64,000 nucleotides of DNA from Aeromicrobium sp. Sec7.5 (GCF_036867135.1 NZ_JBAJIJ010000001.1:62001-126000), one strand, 5' to 3'. Shown: positions 9,136 through 17,921, counted from the stretch's first letter. Notes: a model not told the origin generated them from the sequence alone. Translations and numbers: made by a program.

Positions 9136-9756
9136 TCACCGCGTGAGCTCCACGACGGTCGTCGGCACTGCCAGATCACCATAGGACTCGATGCGGACAT
9201 CCGTGACACCGAGCCGCTTCAGCAACGGACGCGCCGACTCGACCTCCTCGGGTGCGGAGCGACCCTTCATCGCGAGCAGCACGCCGCCGGGGGCCACGAG
9301 CGGCCAGCACCAGGTCGTCAGCTTGTCCAGCGCCGCCACGGCGCGCGCCGTCACCACCTCGTAGGTCGCTCGATGTTCCTCGGCCCGGGAACGCACGACC
9401 TCGACGTTCGTCAGCCCGAGGTCAGCGACGACCTCCTCCAGGAACGAGACCCGGCGGAGCAACGGCTCGACCAGCGTCATGCGCAGATCGGGTCGGGCGA
9501 TCGCCCAGACCAGACCGGGCAGGCCCGCGCCCGTGCCGACGTCGGCCACCGAGGCGCCCTGGGGGAGTCGGGGTGCCACGACGACACAGTTGAGCAGGTG
9601 ACGGTCCCACAGGCGGGGGACCTCCCTCGGGCCGATCATCCCGCGGTCGACACCCCAGGTGCTCAGCAGCTCGGCATAGCGCTGGGCCTGCGCCCATCCC
9701 TCGCCGAAAAGCTCCTCGGAACCGGCCGGGGGTTCTGTTTCACGTGAAACAGACAT
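9136..9756 (-). CDS. rsmG: 16S rRNA (guanine527-N7)-methyltransferase RsmG (GidB)
   Basis: 206 aa with the SAM-binding VADVGTGAGLPGLV motif and the family segment PRLWDRHLLNC. It methylates G527 of 16S rRNA; in other actinobacteria its loss gives low-level streptomycin resistance. ATG 9756-9754 overlaps the jag stop (TGATG). The second to sixth codons are read through a perfect parS site, giving the N-terminal residues SVSRET. Confidence 0.96.
   Translation of the reverse strand: MSVSRETEPPAGSEELFGEGWAQAQRYAELLSTWGVDRGMIGPREVPRLWDRHLLNCVVVAPRLPQGASVADVGTGAGLPGLVWAIARPDLRMTLVEPLLRRVSFLEEVVADLGLTNVEVVRSRAEEHRATYEVVTARAVAALDKLTTWCWPLVAPGGVLLAMKGRSAPEEVESARPLLKRLGVTDVRIESYGDLAVPTTVVELTR
9734..9753. 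promoter_or_regulatory. parS site inside the rsmG start
   Basis: Perfect 16-bp parS TGTTTCACGTGAAACA at 9736-9751, extended to a 20-bp palindrome by flanking TC/GA. It lies within codons 2-6 of rsmG, so the bases serve both ParB binding and protein coding. Confidence 0.96.
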
Positions 9757-10229
9757 CAGGCTCCGGCGGGGAGAACCACCACGTAGCGACGGGGCTCATC
9801 GCCCTCGGACTCGCTTCGCAGACCAGCCTCGGCCACGACATCGTGCACGATCTTGCGCTCGAAGGCGGTCATGGGATCGAGCTCGATGCGCTCGGCACCC
9901 GCACCGATCGCGGCGACCGCTCCGGCCGCCTCCTCACGCAGGGCCACCCGGCGACCGTCGCGGTACCCCGCGATGTCGAGCATCAGGCGGCTGCGCTCGC
10001 CGGTCTGGCGGTAGACCGCCAGGCGCGTGAGCTCCTGCAGGGCGTCGAGCACCTGGCCCTCGGATCCCACGAGGTGATCGAGACGACCTCCGACGATCGA
10101 GACCGCGGCGCGGTCGCCGTCGACATCCATGTCGATGTCGCCGTCGAGGTCGGCGATGTCCAGCAGGCCCTCCAGGAAGTCCGCGGCGATGTCGCCCTCG
10201 ACCTCCAGCTTGGTCGCGTCGCTGCTCAT
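9756..10229 (-). CDS. jag: Jag/KhpB RNA-binding protein (KH + R3H)
   Basis: 157 aa. Residues about 35-95 form the KH-like domain (GRLDHLVGSEGQVLDALQELTRLAV) and the C-terminal R3H domain carries DPMTAFERKIVHDVV. Jag/KhpB (EloR, SpoIIIJ-associated) binds RNA and in firmicutes controls cell elongation; its actinobacterial role is less defined. Its ATG lies within the last bases of yidC (4-bp overlap) and its stop overlaps rsmG, so it sits in a tightly coupled rpmH-rnpA-yidD-yidC-jag-rsmG run. Confidence 0.93.
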   Translation of the reverse strand: MSSDATKLEVEGDIAADFLEGLLDIADLDGDIDMDVDGDRAAVSIVGGRLDHLVGSEGQVLDALQELTRLAVYRQTGERSRLMLDIAGYRDGRRVALREEAAGAVAAIGAGAERIELDPMTAFERKIVHDVVAEAGLRSESEGDEPRRYVVVLPAGA

Positions 10230-11167
10230 CGAGAGCCACCCTTCTTGCGTTGGTTGCGTGTCTGCTTCTTCGGCTGCGCGCGCGGCTTCGGCTTGACGAT
10301 CTCGTCGACCACCGTGGCCGGGTCGTCGGCGACGTCCTTGCCCTTGGCGGCGTCACGCTGCTGCTTGGCCTTGAAGGCCGGGGTGCCCGGGGCCGGGTTG
10401 CGCCGGATCACGTAGAACTGCTGGCCCATGGTCCAGAAGTTCGAGGTGACCCAGTAGAACAGCACGCCGAGCGGGAAGAAGATGCCGCCGATCGCGAAGA
10501 CCGGGGGGAGCACGTAGAGCAGCATCTTCTGCTGCTGCGCGTACGGACCGTTCAGCGCGTCGGCCGGCATGTTCTTGGCCATCAGCTGGCGCTGCGTCAG
10601 GAACTGCGTCGCACACATCACGATCACGAGGAAGATCGCCAGCACCTGCGTCGGCAGGTGGGCGGCGTTGATGAAGGTCTCGGCAATGCGTCCGCCCAGG
10701 AACTCGGCGTCGCTCAACGACTGCGCATCGTCGCGGGTCAGGAATCCCTTGGCGCCGTCGCCGCCCTTCTTGGCCGCCTGGTCGATCGTGCGGAACAGGG
10801 CGAAGAAGATCGGCATCTGGGCCAGCAGCGGCAGGCACGACGCGAACGGGTTGGTGCCCGTGTCCTTCCAGAGCTTCATCTGCTCCTGCGTGAGCCGCTC
10901 ACGGTCGTGCGCGTACTTCTTCTGCAGCTCCTTGATCTTGGGCTGCAGGAGCTGCATGTTGCGGCTGCTCTTGATCTGCTTCACGAACAGGGGGATCAGC
11001 ATCGCGCGGATCGTGATCGTCAGGCCGATGATCGACAGCACCCAGACCCAGCCGTCGCTCATGCCGGGGATCTGGTCGAACGCCCAGTGCCACGCCTTCA
11101 AGACGGCGGACACCGCGTAGTACAGCGGTGTCATGATCGCCGAACCGATCGCGCTGAAGATCTCCAC
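10226..11167 (-). CDS. yidC: Membrane protein insertase YidC
   Basis: 313 aa, the usual actinobacterial length, with about five membrane helices, the hydrophilic loop MQLLQPKIKELQKKYAHDRERL, the segment FASCLPLLAQMPIFFALF and a basic C-terminal tail (about 270-313) that can contact ribosomes. It inserts and folds inner-membrane proteins, alone or with SecYEG. GTG start at 11167 with AGGAGA 6 nt upstream; yidD ends 9 bp before it. Confidence 0.96.
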   Translation of the reverse strand: MEIFSAIGSAIMTPLYYAVSAVLKAWHWAFDQIPGMSDGWVWVLSIIGLTITIRAMLIPLFVKQIKSSRNMQLLQPKIKELQKKYAHDRERLTQEQMKLWKDTGTNPFASCLPLLAQMPIFFALFRTIDQAAKKGGDGAKGFLTRDDAQSLSDAEFLGGRIAETFINAAHLPTQVLAIFLVIVMCATQFLTQRQLMAKNMPADALNGPYAQQQKMLLYVLPPVFAIGGIFFPLGVLFYWVTSNFWTMGQQFYVIRRNPAPGTPAFKAKQQRDAAKGKDVADDPATVVDEIVKPKPRAQPKKQTRNQRKKGGSR

Positions 11168-11176
11168 GTTTTCTCC

Positions 11177-11431
11177 TCAGTGGGACACCGGGCGGTGTCC
11201 ATGTTGGGGGGCCGGAGCCGGGGGGACGGGGTCGTACCCGCCGGGACTCCAGGGGTGGCACCGCAGCAGGCGCCGGAGGGCGAGCCACGAACCGCGCAGG
11301 GCACCGTGGGTCTCCACGGCTCCGAGCGCATAGGCCGAACACGTCGGATGGTACCGACACACCTGTCCGTACAACGGACTGATCGCGAACCGGTAGGCCT
11401 TCAGCAGGCCGATCAGCAGCAGGCGCAGCAC
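11177..11431 (-). CDS. yidD: Membrane protein insertion efficiency factor YidD
   Basis: 84 aa with the full family signature: YRFAISPLYGQVCRYHPTCS followed by the WSPGGYDPVP segment, including the conserved cysteines. YidD is a small membrane-associated helper of YidC-dependent insertion. Start GTG 11431-11429 lies 4 nt after the rnpA stop and removes an upstream extension that is only rnpA read in another frame. Confidence 0.93.
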   Translation of the reverse strand: MLRLLLIGLLKAYRFAISPLYGQVCRYHPTCSAYALGAVETHGALRGSWLALRRLLRCHPWSPGGYDPVPPAPAPQHGHRPVSH

Positions 11432-11435
11432 GTCG

Positions 11436-11783
11436 TCACACCCGCTTCGCGGTCGAACGACGCACGGCCCGGCGCAGGCAGTCGACCGCGTCGGCCGCGA
11501 GGTCGTGGCGCACCGCGGCCGGGGCCAGAGCGCGGAACACGACGCGTGACCCGTCAGGCAGAGCCGCCAGCTCGGGCGACACCGCATGCCGGATCCGCCG
11601 CTTGACCCGATTGCGGACCACGGCGTTGCCGACCTTCTTGCCCACGACCAGGCCGACGCGCACGCCGGACCCGTCGGTCAGGGCGACGTGCGAGACGAGC
11701 GCGTCGGTCGACGCCGAGGCGCCACGACGGATCGTGCGGCGGAACTCGTCGCCGTCACGCATGCGGTACGCCTGGGGGAGCAC
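11436..11783 (-). CDS. rnpA: Ribonuclease P protein component
   Basis: 115 aa with the RNR signature KKVGNAVVRNRVKRRIRHA. It is the protein subunit of RNase P, which matures the 5' ends of tRNAs. GTG 11783-11781 gives the usual start LPQAYRMRDGDEF; the gene follows rpmH in the standard rpmH-rnpA-yidD-yidC order. Confidence 0.96.
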   Translation of the reverse strand: MLPQAYRMRDGDEFRRTIRRGASASTDALVSHVALTDGSGVRVGLVVGKKVGNAVVRNRVKRRIRHAVSPELAALPDGSRVVFRALAPAAVRHDLAADAVDCLRRAVRRSTAKRV

Positions 11784-11812
11784 CGCTCAGACCCGTCGCG
11801 ACCGGGTCAAGA

Positions 11813-11950
11813 TCAGGCGGAGAGCTTCGCGCGGCCCTTGGTGCGACGCGACGCCAGGATGGCGCGGCCGGCACGCGTGCGCATGCGGAGGCGGAAGCCG
11901 TGCTTCTTGGAGCGACGACGGTTGTTCGGCTGGAAAGTGCGCTTGCTCAC
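11813..11950 (-). CDS. rpmH: 50S ribosomal protein L34
   Basis: 45 aa: [19 protein letters not shown] then [23 protein letters not shown], the invariant highly basic L34. GTG start 11950-11948 with AAGGA 8 nt upstream. It is first in the minus-strand operon that diverges from dnaA. Confidence 0.97.
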   Translation of the reverse strand: MSKRTFQPNNRRRSKKHGFRLRMRTRAGRAILASRRTKGRAKLSA

Positions 11951-12067
11951 GGGTCAGTCCTTCTTGAGGGGGAAATCGGTGATCGTCGACGATCACCGCT
12001 CACCCACGACATCATCGGAGCAGGCTCCGGGTCGCAGGCACGCGGCCGACGGTCGCGCGACTGTGCA

Positions 12068-12097
12068 ACGGTACGGGGGCCGTCAGACCATGGTCAA
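12068..12097 (-). promoter_or_regulatory. rpmH operon promoter
   Basis: On the minus strand TTGACC (12097-12092), an 18-nt spacer, then TACCGT (12073-12068), a good housekeeping sigma match (TTGACA / TAnnnT). The start would fall near 12061, giving a leader of about 110 nt for rpmH. Confidence 0.6.
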
Positions 12098-12176
12098 ACT
12101 GACCCTTCTACTCCTGTGCGTCGCGTCGCGTCCATGCGACACGCCGTGCAGGACCCGAGGTTTGTGCAGAACTCGC

Positions 12177-12274
12177 TTGTGTGTGCTCCCGCACCGCTGC
12201 TAGCGTCACCGCGGTACCGAGTTGTCCACAGTTCGACGTGGTCCGGACCATCCACATACACACCCTGTGGATAA
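12177..12274 (+). promoter_or_regulatory. dnaA promoter with two DnaA boxes
   Basis: TTGTGT (12177-12182), 18 nt, TAGCGT (12201-12206) forms a likely dnaA promoter. The predicted leader holds two DnaA boxes: TTGTCCACA at 12222-12230 and TGTGGATAA (complement TTATCCACA) at 12266-12274. Boxes downstream of the promoter fit autorepression of dnaA. The rest of the 348-bp rpmH-dnaA spacer holds the rpmH promoter and no gene. Confidence 0.65.
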
Positions 12275-12298
12275 CCGTGTGGACCCAATGGAGGCCAC

Positions 12299-13747
12299 AT
12301 GTCCGACGGTTCTGCGTCGTCCGCGGAGGCCGATCTGGCGGTCGCGTGGCAGGCGGCTGTCGACCGTCTCTCGCCCGGGGCGCGCGTGTGGGTCTTTCCC
12401 GCCGTCCCGCTGAGTCTCCACAACGACATCGTGATCGCCGCGGTGCAGAACGACCTCGCCCGCGCGCAGCTCGAGTCGCGCGTGCGGCCCGTCCTCGAGC
12501 AGGCCCTGAGCCGTGAGCTCGGGACCGAGGTCCGGCTGGTCGTCACGATCGACGCCAGCATCACGCCCCCGGACACCCCCCTCATGGAGGACCCCGCTCC
12601 GGTCGCCTCGCCGCTCGACGAGCTCGACGAGGACGACGACGAGGACCAGTTCGTCCCGCGCTGGGGACCCGCGGCCACGCCCGTCACCGGCCGGCCTGCC
12701 AACATCGCCGAGGCCCGGCTCAATCCGCGCTACCTGTTCGAGAACTTCGTGACGGGCTCGTCCAACCGCTTCGCGCACGCCGCGGCCGTCGCCACGGCGG
12801 AAGCCCCCGGCAAGGCCTACAACCCCCTGGTCATCTACGGCGACTCCGGGCTCGGCAAGACGCACCTGCTCCACGCGATCGGCCACTACGTGCTCGGTCT
12901 CTACCCGTCCTCCCGTGTGCGCTACGTCAACACCGAGGAGTTCACGAACGACGTCATCAACGCGATCGGCGAGCGGCGCACGGGTGACCTGAAGCGCAAG
13001 TACCGCGAGATCGACGTCCTGCTGGTCGACGACATCCAGTTCATCGAGGGCAAGGAGGCGACGCAGGAGGAGTTCTTCCACACGTTCAACGCCCTGCACA
13101 ACGAGAACAAGCAGATCGTCATGACCTCGGACCGCCCGCCGAAGAACCTCAAGACGCTCGAGGAGCGGCTGCGCAACCGGTTCGAGTGGGGACTCACGAC
13201 CGACGTCACGCCGCCCGAGCTGGAGACGCGCATCGCGATCCTGCGCAAGAAGGCCGCCAACGACGGCCTCACGGTGCCCGCCGACGTGCTGGAGTTCATC
13301 GCCACCAAGGTGCAGACCAACATCCGCGAGCTCGAGGGCGCCCTCATCCGGGTCACGGCGTTCGCCAACCTCAACAAGACTCCGGTCGACATGAACCTGT
13401 CGCAGATCGTCCTGAAGGACCTGGTCAGCGCCGGGGGCGACCCCGTCGTCACGAGCGCGCTCATCATCGCCCAGACGGCGGCGTACTCGGAGTTCGCGAT
13501 CGACGAGATCTGCGGCACCAACCGCCAGCGTGACCTCGTGCTCGCGCGGCAGATCGCGATGTACCTGTGCCGCGAGCTCACCGATCTCTCGCTGCCCAAG
13601 ATCGGCCAGGAGTTCGGCGGACGCGACCACACCACGGTCATGCACGCGGTCAAGAAGATCGGGCTGCTCATGACCGAGCGCCACGCGGTCTTCAACCAGG
13701 TCACCGAGCTGACCAACCGCATCAAGCAGCAGGCACGTCAGTCCTGA
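12299..13747 (+). CDS. dnaA: Chromosomal replication initiator DnaA
   Basis: 482 aa. N-terminal DnaB/DciA-interaction domain (about 10-85), an acidic linker (about 95-130), AAA+ ATPase with Walker A GDSGLGKT (about 181-188) and Walker B LLVDDIQF, and the C-terminal DNA-binding domain with signature GGRDHTTVMHA. It binds DnaA boxes and melts oriC. Start ATG 12299 with GGAGG 5 nt upstream. Genes to the left run leftward and those to the right run rightward, as expected at an origin. Confidence 0.98.
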   Translation: MSDGSASSAEADLAVAWQAAVDRLSPGARVWVFPAVPLSLHNDIVIAAVQNDLARAQLESRVRPVLEQALSRELGTEVRLVVTIDASITPPDTPLMEDPAPVASPLDELDEDDDEDQFVPRWGPAATPVTGRPANIAEARLNPRYLFENFVTGSSNRFAHAAAVATAEAPGKAYNPLVIYGDSGLGKTHLLHAIGHYVLGLYPSSRVRYVNTEEFTNDVINAIGERRTGDLKRKYREIDVLLVDDIQFIEGKEATQEEFFHTFNALHNENKQIVMTSDRPPKNLKTLEERLRNRFEWGLTTDVTPPELETRIAILRKKAANDGLTVPADVLEFIATKVQTNIRELEGALIRVTAFANLNKTPVDMNLSQIVLKDLVSAGGDPVVTSALIIAQTAAYSEFAIDEICGTNRQRDLVLARQIAMYLCRELTDLSLPKIGQEFGGRDHTTVMHAVKKIGLLMTERHAVFNQVTELTNRIKQQARQS

Positions 13748-14147
13748 TTTCTTGTCCTTCCCCAGTTGGGGACGACCCTGTGGGTAAGTCTCCACCTGAG
13801 GTGGACATCAGATGACGTCGTGTGAATGGCGTGTGAACGCCCTCGCTCCGTGCACACCCCCACGGGGCGGATGCACCGCTTCGTCCCCACACCGTCCACC
13901 GGCAAAATCCCGGGAACCGGAGCAGCATCACCGGTTCTCCACAGAATCCACAGGTGCTACGACTACTACTACCGAGATAGACACAGGAAAACTCGTTGAA
14001 GGGGTCCAGCACCGATGTGTGTGGACAAGTCCCCGACGAATCACACGAACGCACCACATGTCCGACGGCTGGCCTAGGATCGAGTCCGGTCCCGTGGCAG
14101 GATTCAGCCACCGACACCCGTCGACGCCAGTCTGAGAGGCCCCCTAC
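13748..14147. other. oriC: oriC: dnaA-dnaN spacer with DnaA boxes and DnaA-trio-like element
   Basis: 400 bp without genes. Boxes seen: TGTGGGTAA (13779-13787, one mismatch), TTCTCCACA (13935-13943), GAATCCACA (13944-13952) and a perfect TGTGGACAA (14020-14028, complement TTGTCCACA). Directly after the box pair, top-strand triplets CTA-CGA-CTA-CTA-CTA run in register from 13957 to 13971, followed by relatively AT-rich sequence to about 14000. This matches the box-pair plus DnaA-trio layout of the B. subtilis basal unwinding system. A short dnaA terminator hairpin (TCCCC-AGTT-GGGGA) lies near 13759-13772, and TAGGAT (14075-14080) is a candidate dnaN -10. Confidence 0.85.
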
Positions 14148-15290
14148 GTGAAGTTCCGGATCGAACGCGACACCCTCGCCGATGCCGTGGCGTGGACTGC
14201 CCGCAGTCTTCCGGTGCGTCCGAGCGTCCCCGTCCTGGCCGGGCTCCTGATCGAGGCCGGCACCGACGGACTCACGCTGTCGGGGTTCGACTACGAGACG
14301 TCCACGCGCGCCACGCTCCCGGCCGAGGTCAGTGCCGACGGCCGGGCCCTGGTCAGCGGGCGTCTGCTCAGCGAGATCGTCAAGTCGCTGCCGGGCAAGC
14401 CGGTCGACGTCGCCCTCGACGGCACCAAGGTCCGGGTCGAGTGCGGCAGCGCCCGCTTCAGCCTGCAGACCATGCCGGTCGAGGAGTACCCGCGCCTGCC
14501 GCAGATGCCCACCGCCACCGGCACGGTCAAGGCCGACACGTTCGTCACCGCGGTGCAGCAGGCGGGCGCCGCCGCGGGCCGAGACGAGATGCTCCCGCTG
14601 CTCACCGGGGTGCGCCTCGAGCTCGAGGGATCCACGATCTCGCTCATGGCCACCGACCGGTTCCGCGCCAGCCTGCGCGACCTCGAGTGGTTCCCCGAGG
14701 CCAGCGACCTCTCCGCCCGTGCCCTGGTCCCGGCCCGTGTCCTGGGCGAGACGGCGCGCTCGTTCGCCGGGGGCAGCGACATCACGATCGCGGTCTCGTC
14801 CGGCGAGAGCGGTGACGGCCTGATCGGTTTCGAGGGCACGGTCGGCAACGGCAGCCGTCGCACCACGACCCGGCTGCTCGAGGGCGACTTCCCCCGCGTG
14901 CGCCAGCTCTTCTCGGCCACGCCCGAGACCGTCGCCTACGTCGCCACGCAGGACCTCGTCGACGCTGTCAAGCGCGTGGCGCTCGTGGCCGAGCGCAACA
15001 CGCCCGTGCGCCTGTCGTTCTCGGAGGGCACGCTGCTGCTCGAGGCCGGCACCGGCGACGAGGCCCAGGCCAGCGAGTCGATCGAGGCCACCGTCAACGG
15101 TGGCGACATCTCGATCGGCTTCAACCCCTCGTACCTGCTCGAGGGTCTGGGGGTCATGTCCGACCCCGTCGTGCACCTGGCCTTCACGCAACACACCAAG
15201 CCCGCCGCAATCAGCGGTGTCGGCGAGATCGGCGCGGAGCCCGACGGAGCGTTCCGCTACCTGATCATGCCGGTTCGTCTCCAGACCTGA
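14148..15290 (+). CDS. dnaN: DNA polymerase III sliding clamp (beta subunit)
   Basis: 380 aa, normal length, with three clamp domains. It starts KFRIERDTLADAVAWTARSLP and ends FRYLIMPVRLQT, the typical beta-clamp termini. It forms the ring that tethers replicative polymerase to DNA. The GTG at 14148 is used; GAGAGGC lies upstream. Confidence 0.97.
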   Translation: MKFRIERDTLADAVAWTARSLPVRPSVPVLAGLLIEAGTDGLTLSGFDYETSTRATLPAEVSADGRALVSGRLLSEIVKSLPGKPVDVALDGTKVRVECGSARFSLQTMPVEEYPRLPQMPTATGTVKADTFVTAVQQAGAAAGRDEMLPLLTGVRLELEGSTISLMATDRFRASLRDLEWFPEASDLSARALVPARVLGETARSFAGGSDITIAVSSGESGDGLIGFEGTVGNGSRRTTTRLLEGDFPRVRQLFSATPETVAYVATQDLVDAVKRVALVAERNTPVRLSFSEGTLLLEAGTGDEAQASESIEATVNGGDISIGFNPSYLLEGLGVMSDPVVHLAFTQHTKPAAISGVGEIGAEPDGAFRYLIMPVRLQT

Positions 15291-15310
15291 TTTCCCCCTT
15301 GGAGGGCACG

Positions 15311-16240
15311 ATGCATCTCGGACTCATCGGCTTGGGCAAGATGGGTGGCAACATGCGCGAGCGCCTGCGCGAGCACGATGTCACCGTCACCGGTTACGAC
15401 CGCGATGCCTCGGTCAGCGACGTCGGCTCGGTCGCCGAGCTGGTCGAGGCCCTGCCCAGCCCCAAGGTCGTGTGGGTCATGGTGCCCGCCGGCGAGCCCA
15501 CCCGCGCCACGGTCACCGAGCTCGGCGAGCTGCTGGGCGAGGGCGACATCGTCATCGACGGCGGCAACTCGCGCTGGACCGACGACATCGAGCACGGCGA
15601 GCTGCTCGCGGCCAAGGGCATCGGCTACCTCGACTGCGGCGTCAGCGGCGGCGTCTGGGGTCGCAAGAACGGCTACGCCCTGATGGTCGGCGGCGACGCT
15701 GCCGACGTCGCCACGGTGCAGCCGGTCTTCGACGCGCTGCGTCCGGACGCGGCCGAGGGCACCGACAAGACCGGCGGCTTCGTGCACGCCGGCAAGGTCG
15801 GCTCGGGGCACTTCGCCAAGATGGTCCACAACGGTGTCGAGTACGCCATGATGCAGGCCTACGCCGAGGGCTTCGAGCTGCTCGAGAAGACCGAGCTCGT
15901 CGACGACGTCCCGGCCGTGCTCGACTCCTGGCGTGAGGGCACGGTCGTGCGTTCCTGGCTGCTCGACCTGCTCGTGCAGGCACTCGAGGACGATCCGGGT
16001 CTGTCCAAGATCCGCGGCTACGCCGACGACTCCGGCGAAGGACGCTGGACCGTCGAGGCGGCCATCGAGCACGCGGTGCCGATGCACACCATCGCGGCCT
16101 CGTTGTTCGCCCGGTTCCAGTCCCGCCAGGACGAGTCACCGGCGATGCAGGCCGTCGCAGCGATGCGTCAGCAGTTCGGCGGCCACGCCGTGCGTGCCGC
16201 GGCCGAGCCCGGCACGGGTGAGCCGCCGTCGGCCGACTGA
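15311..16240 (+). CDS. gnd: 6-phosphogluconate dehydrogenase (decarboxylating), short form
   Basis: 309 aa. N-terminal Rossmann motif GLIGLGKMGGNM (4-15), substrate loop GVSGGVWGRKNGYALMVGG and catalytic KMVHNGVEYAMMQAYAEG. It oxidises 6-phosphogluconate to ribulose 5-phosphate and CO2. It is the short type rather than the about 470-aa E. coli form; streptomycetes have the same dnaN-gnd-recF order. GGAGG lies 6 nt before the ATG at 15311. Confidence 0.93.
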   Translation: MHLGLIGLGKMGGNMRERLREHDVTVTGYDRDASVSDVGSVAELVEALPSPKVVWVMVPAGEPTRATVTELGELLGEGDIVIDGGNSRWTDDIEHGELLAAKGIGYLDCGVSGGVWGRKNGYALMVGGDAADVATVQPVFDALRPDAAEGTDKTGGFVHAGKVGSGHFAKMVHNGVEYAMMQAYAEGFELLEKTELVDDVPAVLDSWREGTVVRSWLLDLLVQALEDDPGLSKIRGYADDSGEGRWTVEAAIEHAVPMHTIAASLFARFQSRQDESPAMQAVAAMRQQFGGHAVRAAAEPGTGEPPSAD

Positions 16241-16241
16241 C

Positions 16242-17378
16242 GTGCACGTCGCTCGACTCGCCCTGCACGACTTCCGTTCCTACACGGAGGTCGACGTCGA
16301 GATGGGCGCCGGCCCCATCGCCTTCGTCGGGGCGAACGGTCAGGGCAAGACCAACCTTGTCGAGGCGGTCGACTACCTCGCCCGCCTCGACTCCCACCGG
16401 GTCTCGAGCGACACCCCGCTCGTGCGGGCCGGCACCGAGCGCGCGATCGTCCGCGCCGAGGTCGTGCGCCAGGACCGCTCGGCCCTGATCGAGGTCGAGA
16501 TCAATCCGGGCCGCAGCAACCGAGCCCGGGTCAACCGCTCCGAGCTCCCGCGCGTCCGTGAGCTGCTCGGCACGGTGCGCACGGTCCTGTTCTCGCCCGA
16601 GGACCTCGCGCTCGTGAAAGGCGATCCGTCCGATCGTCGGCGCTTTCTCGACGACCACCTCCTGATGCAGTCGGTGCGGCAGGCCGGCGTCAAGGCCGAC
16701 TACGAGCGCACCCTCCGGCAGCGGAACACCTTGCTGAAGTCAGCCAGAGGTCGACAAGTAGATTTGTCGACATTGGAGATCTGGGACGAGCGACTCGCGA
16801 CGCTCGGCGGTGAGATCACGGCCCGGCGCCTGGTGGTGCTCGACGAGATCGCCCCGCACCTCGAGAAGCGGCACGCCGGCGTGGCCGCGTCAGCGGCCGA
16901 GACCCGGCGACAGGTCACCGCGTCCTACGTCGCCAAGACCGGGGTGCTGCACGCCGACCATCCTCGCGACCTCGAGGGATGCCGCGACCTCCTGCTGCGA
17001 TCGATCCAGGAGCGGCGCCGCGACGAGCTCGACCGCGGGGTCAGCCTCGTCGGCCCGCACCGCGACGACGTCGAGCTGCGCATCGGCGAGCTCCCGGCCA
17101 AGGGATACGCGAGCCACGGCGAGTCGTGGTCGCTCGCCCTGGCGCTGCGGCTCGCGTCCTTCGACCACCTGCGCGCGCCCGACCAGGGAGCCGACGACCC
17201 GATCCTGATCCTCGACGACGTCTTCGCCGAGCTCGACACGGGGCGTCGTGATCATCTGGCATCCATGGCCGAGCACGTCGAGCAGGTGCTCGTCACGGCG
17301 GCGGTCGCCGGTGACGTGCCCCCGGGTCTGCGCGGGCGGCGCTTCCGCGTCGCCGACGGCGCGGTGCTCGATGACTGA
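16242..17378 (+). CDS. recF: DNA repair/recombination protein RecF
   Basis: 378 aa SMC-like ATPase: Walker A GANGQGKT (30-37), signature/D-loop region with ILILDDVFAELD near the C-terminus. It loads RecA at gaps with RecOR. GTG 16242 lies 1 nt after the gnd stop; the long upstream extension of the frame is gnd read out of frame. The 3' end overlaps dciA by 8 nt. Confidence 0.96.
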   Translation: MHVARLALHDFRSYTEVDVEMGAGPIAFVGANGQGKTNLVEAVDYLARLDSHRVSSDTPLVRAGTERAIVRAEVVRQDRSALIEVEINPGRSNRARVNRSELPRVRELLGTVRTVLFSPEDLALVKGDPSDRRRFLDDHLLMQSVRQAGVKADYERTLRQRNTLLKSARGRQVDLSTLEIWDERLATLGGEITARRLVVLDEIAPHLEKRHAGVAASAAETRRQVTASYVAKTGVLHADHPRDLEGCRDLLLRSIQERRRDELDRGVSLVGPHRDDVELRIGELPAKGYASHGESWSLALALRLASFDHLRAPDQGADDPILILDDVFAELDTGRRDHLASMAEHVEQVLVTAAVAGDVPPGLRGRRFRVADGAVLDD

Positions 17379-17916
17379 CGACGCCGTGCCACCCGAGAGC
17401 GAGCCCGAGAGCGAGCCAGATCCGGCGCCGGGCCGGAAGCCGGACGACCCCATGCGCCTGGCTCGTGAGCTGGCCGACGGCTACCGGTCGGCGAACCCCG
17501 GCTCCGTCCCCCGGCGCCGACGTCGGGGCCAGCGTCCCGTCGCCCGGCGCGGCGACCGCGACGACGCGATGCCGCTGGCGGCCGCACTCGGTGACCTCGT
17601 CGACCAGCAGGGGTGGACCGACCAGCTGGCCGCCTCGAGGGTCTTCACCGACTGGTCCTCGATCGTCGGGCCCGACATCGCCCAGCACTCGCTCGTCGAG
17701 GGGTTCGCCGACCAGGTCGTCTCGGTGCGCGCCGACTCCAGCGCCTGGCGCAAGGAGCTCCAGCTACTCGCGCCGCGCATCGTGGCCCGGCTCAACGAGG
17801 AGCTCGGGCACGGATCGGTCCTGCGCATCGACGTCCGTGGCCCGGAGGCGCCGTCGTGGAAGCACGGCAAGCGCACGGTCCGCGGCGGCCGCGGCCCCCG
17901 CGACACCTACGGATGA
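17371..17916 (+). CDS. dciA: DciA/DUF721 replicative-helicase operator protein
   Basis: 181 aa. A charged, disordered N-terminus (1-65) is followed by the KH-like DUF721 domain (about 70-160) containing VFTDWSSIVGPDIAQHS and VRADSSAWRKELQLLAPRIV. DciA is the ancestral helper that loads the replicative helicase in bacteria lacking DnaC/DnaI; position next to recF-gyrB is the actinobacterial norm (Rv0004). ATG 17371 overlaps the recF end. Confidence 0.9.
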   Translation: MTDDAVPPESEPESEPDPAPGRKPDDPMRLARELADGYRSANPGSVPRRRRRGQRPVARRGDRDDAMPLAAALGDLVDQQGWTDQLAASRVFTDWSSIVGPDIAQHSLVEGFADQVVSVRADSSAWRKELQLLAPRIVARLNEELGHGSVLRIDVRGPEAPSWKHGKRTVRGGRGPRDTYG

Positions 17917-17921
17917 ACCGC

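Noticed and set aside
12295..14068. 15-bp direct repeat CCACATGTCCGACGG at the dnaA start (12295) and in oriC (14054)
   Set aside because: In a 64-kb GC-rich window a few chance 15-bp pairs are expected; the second copy has no following frame of interest.
16748..16775. GTCGACAA...TTGTCGAC inverted repeat inside recF, resembling the trxA-parB palindrome
   Set aside because: Only 8-bp arms within a coding sequence; it fits codon sequence and no user is apparent.
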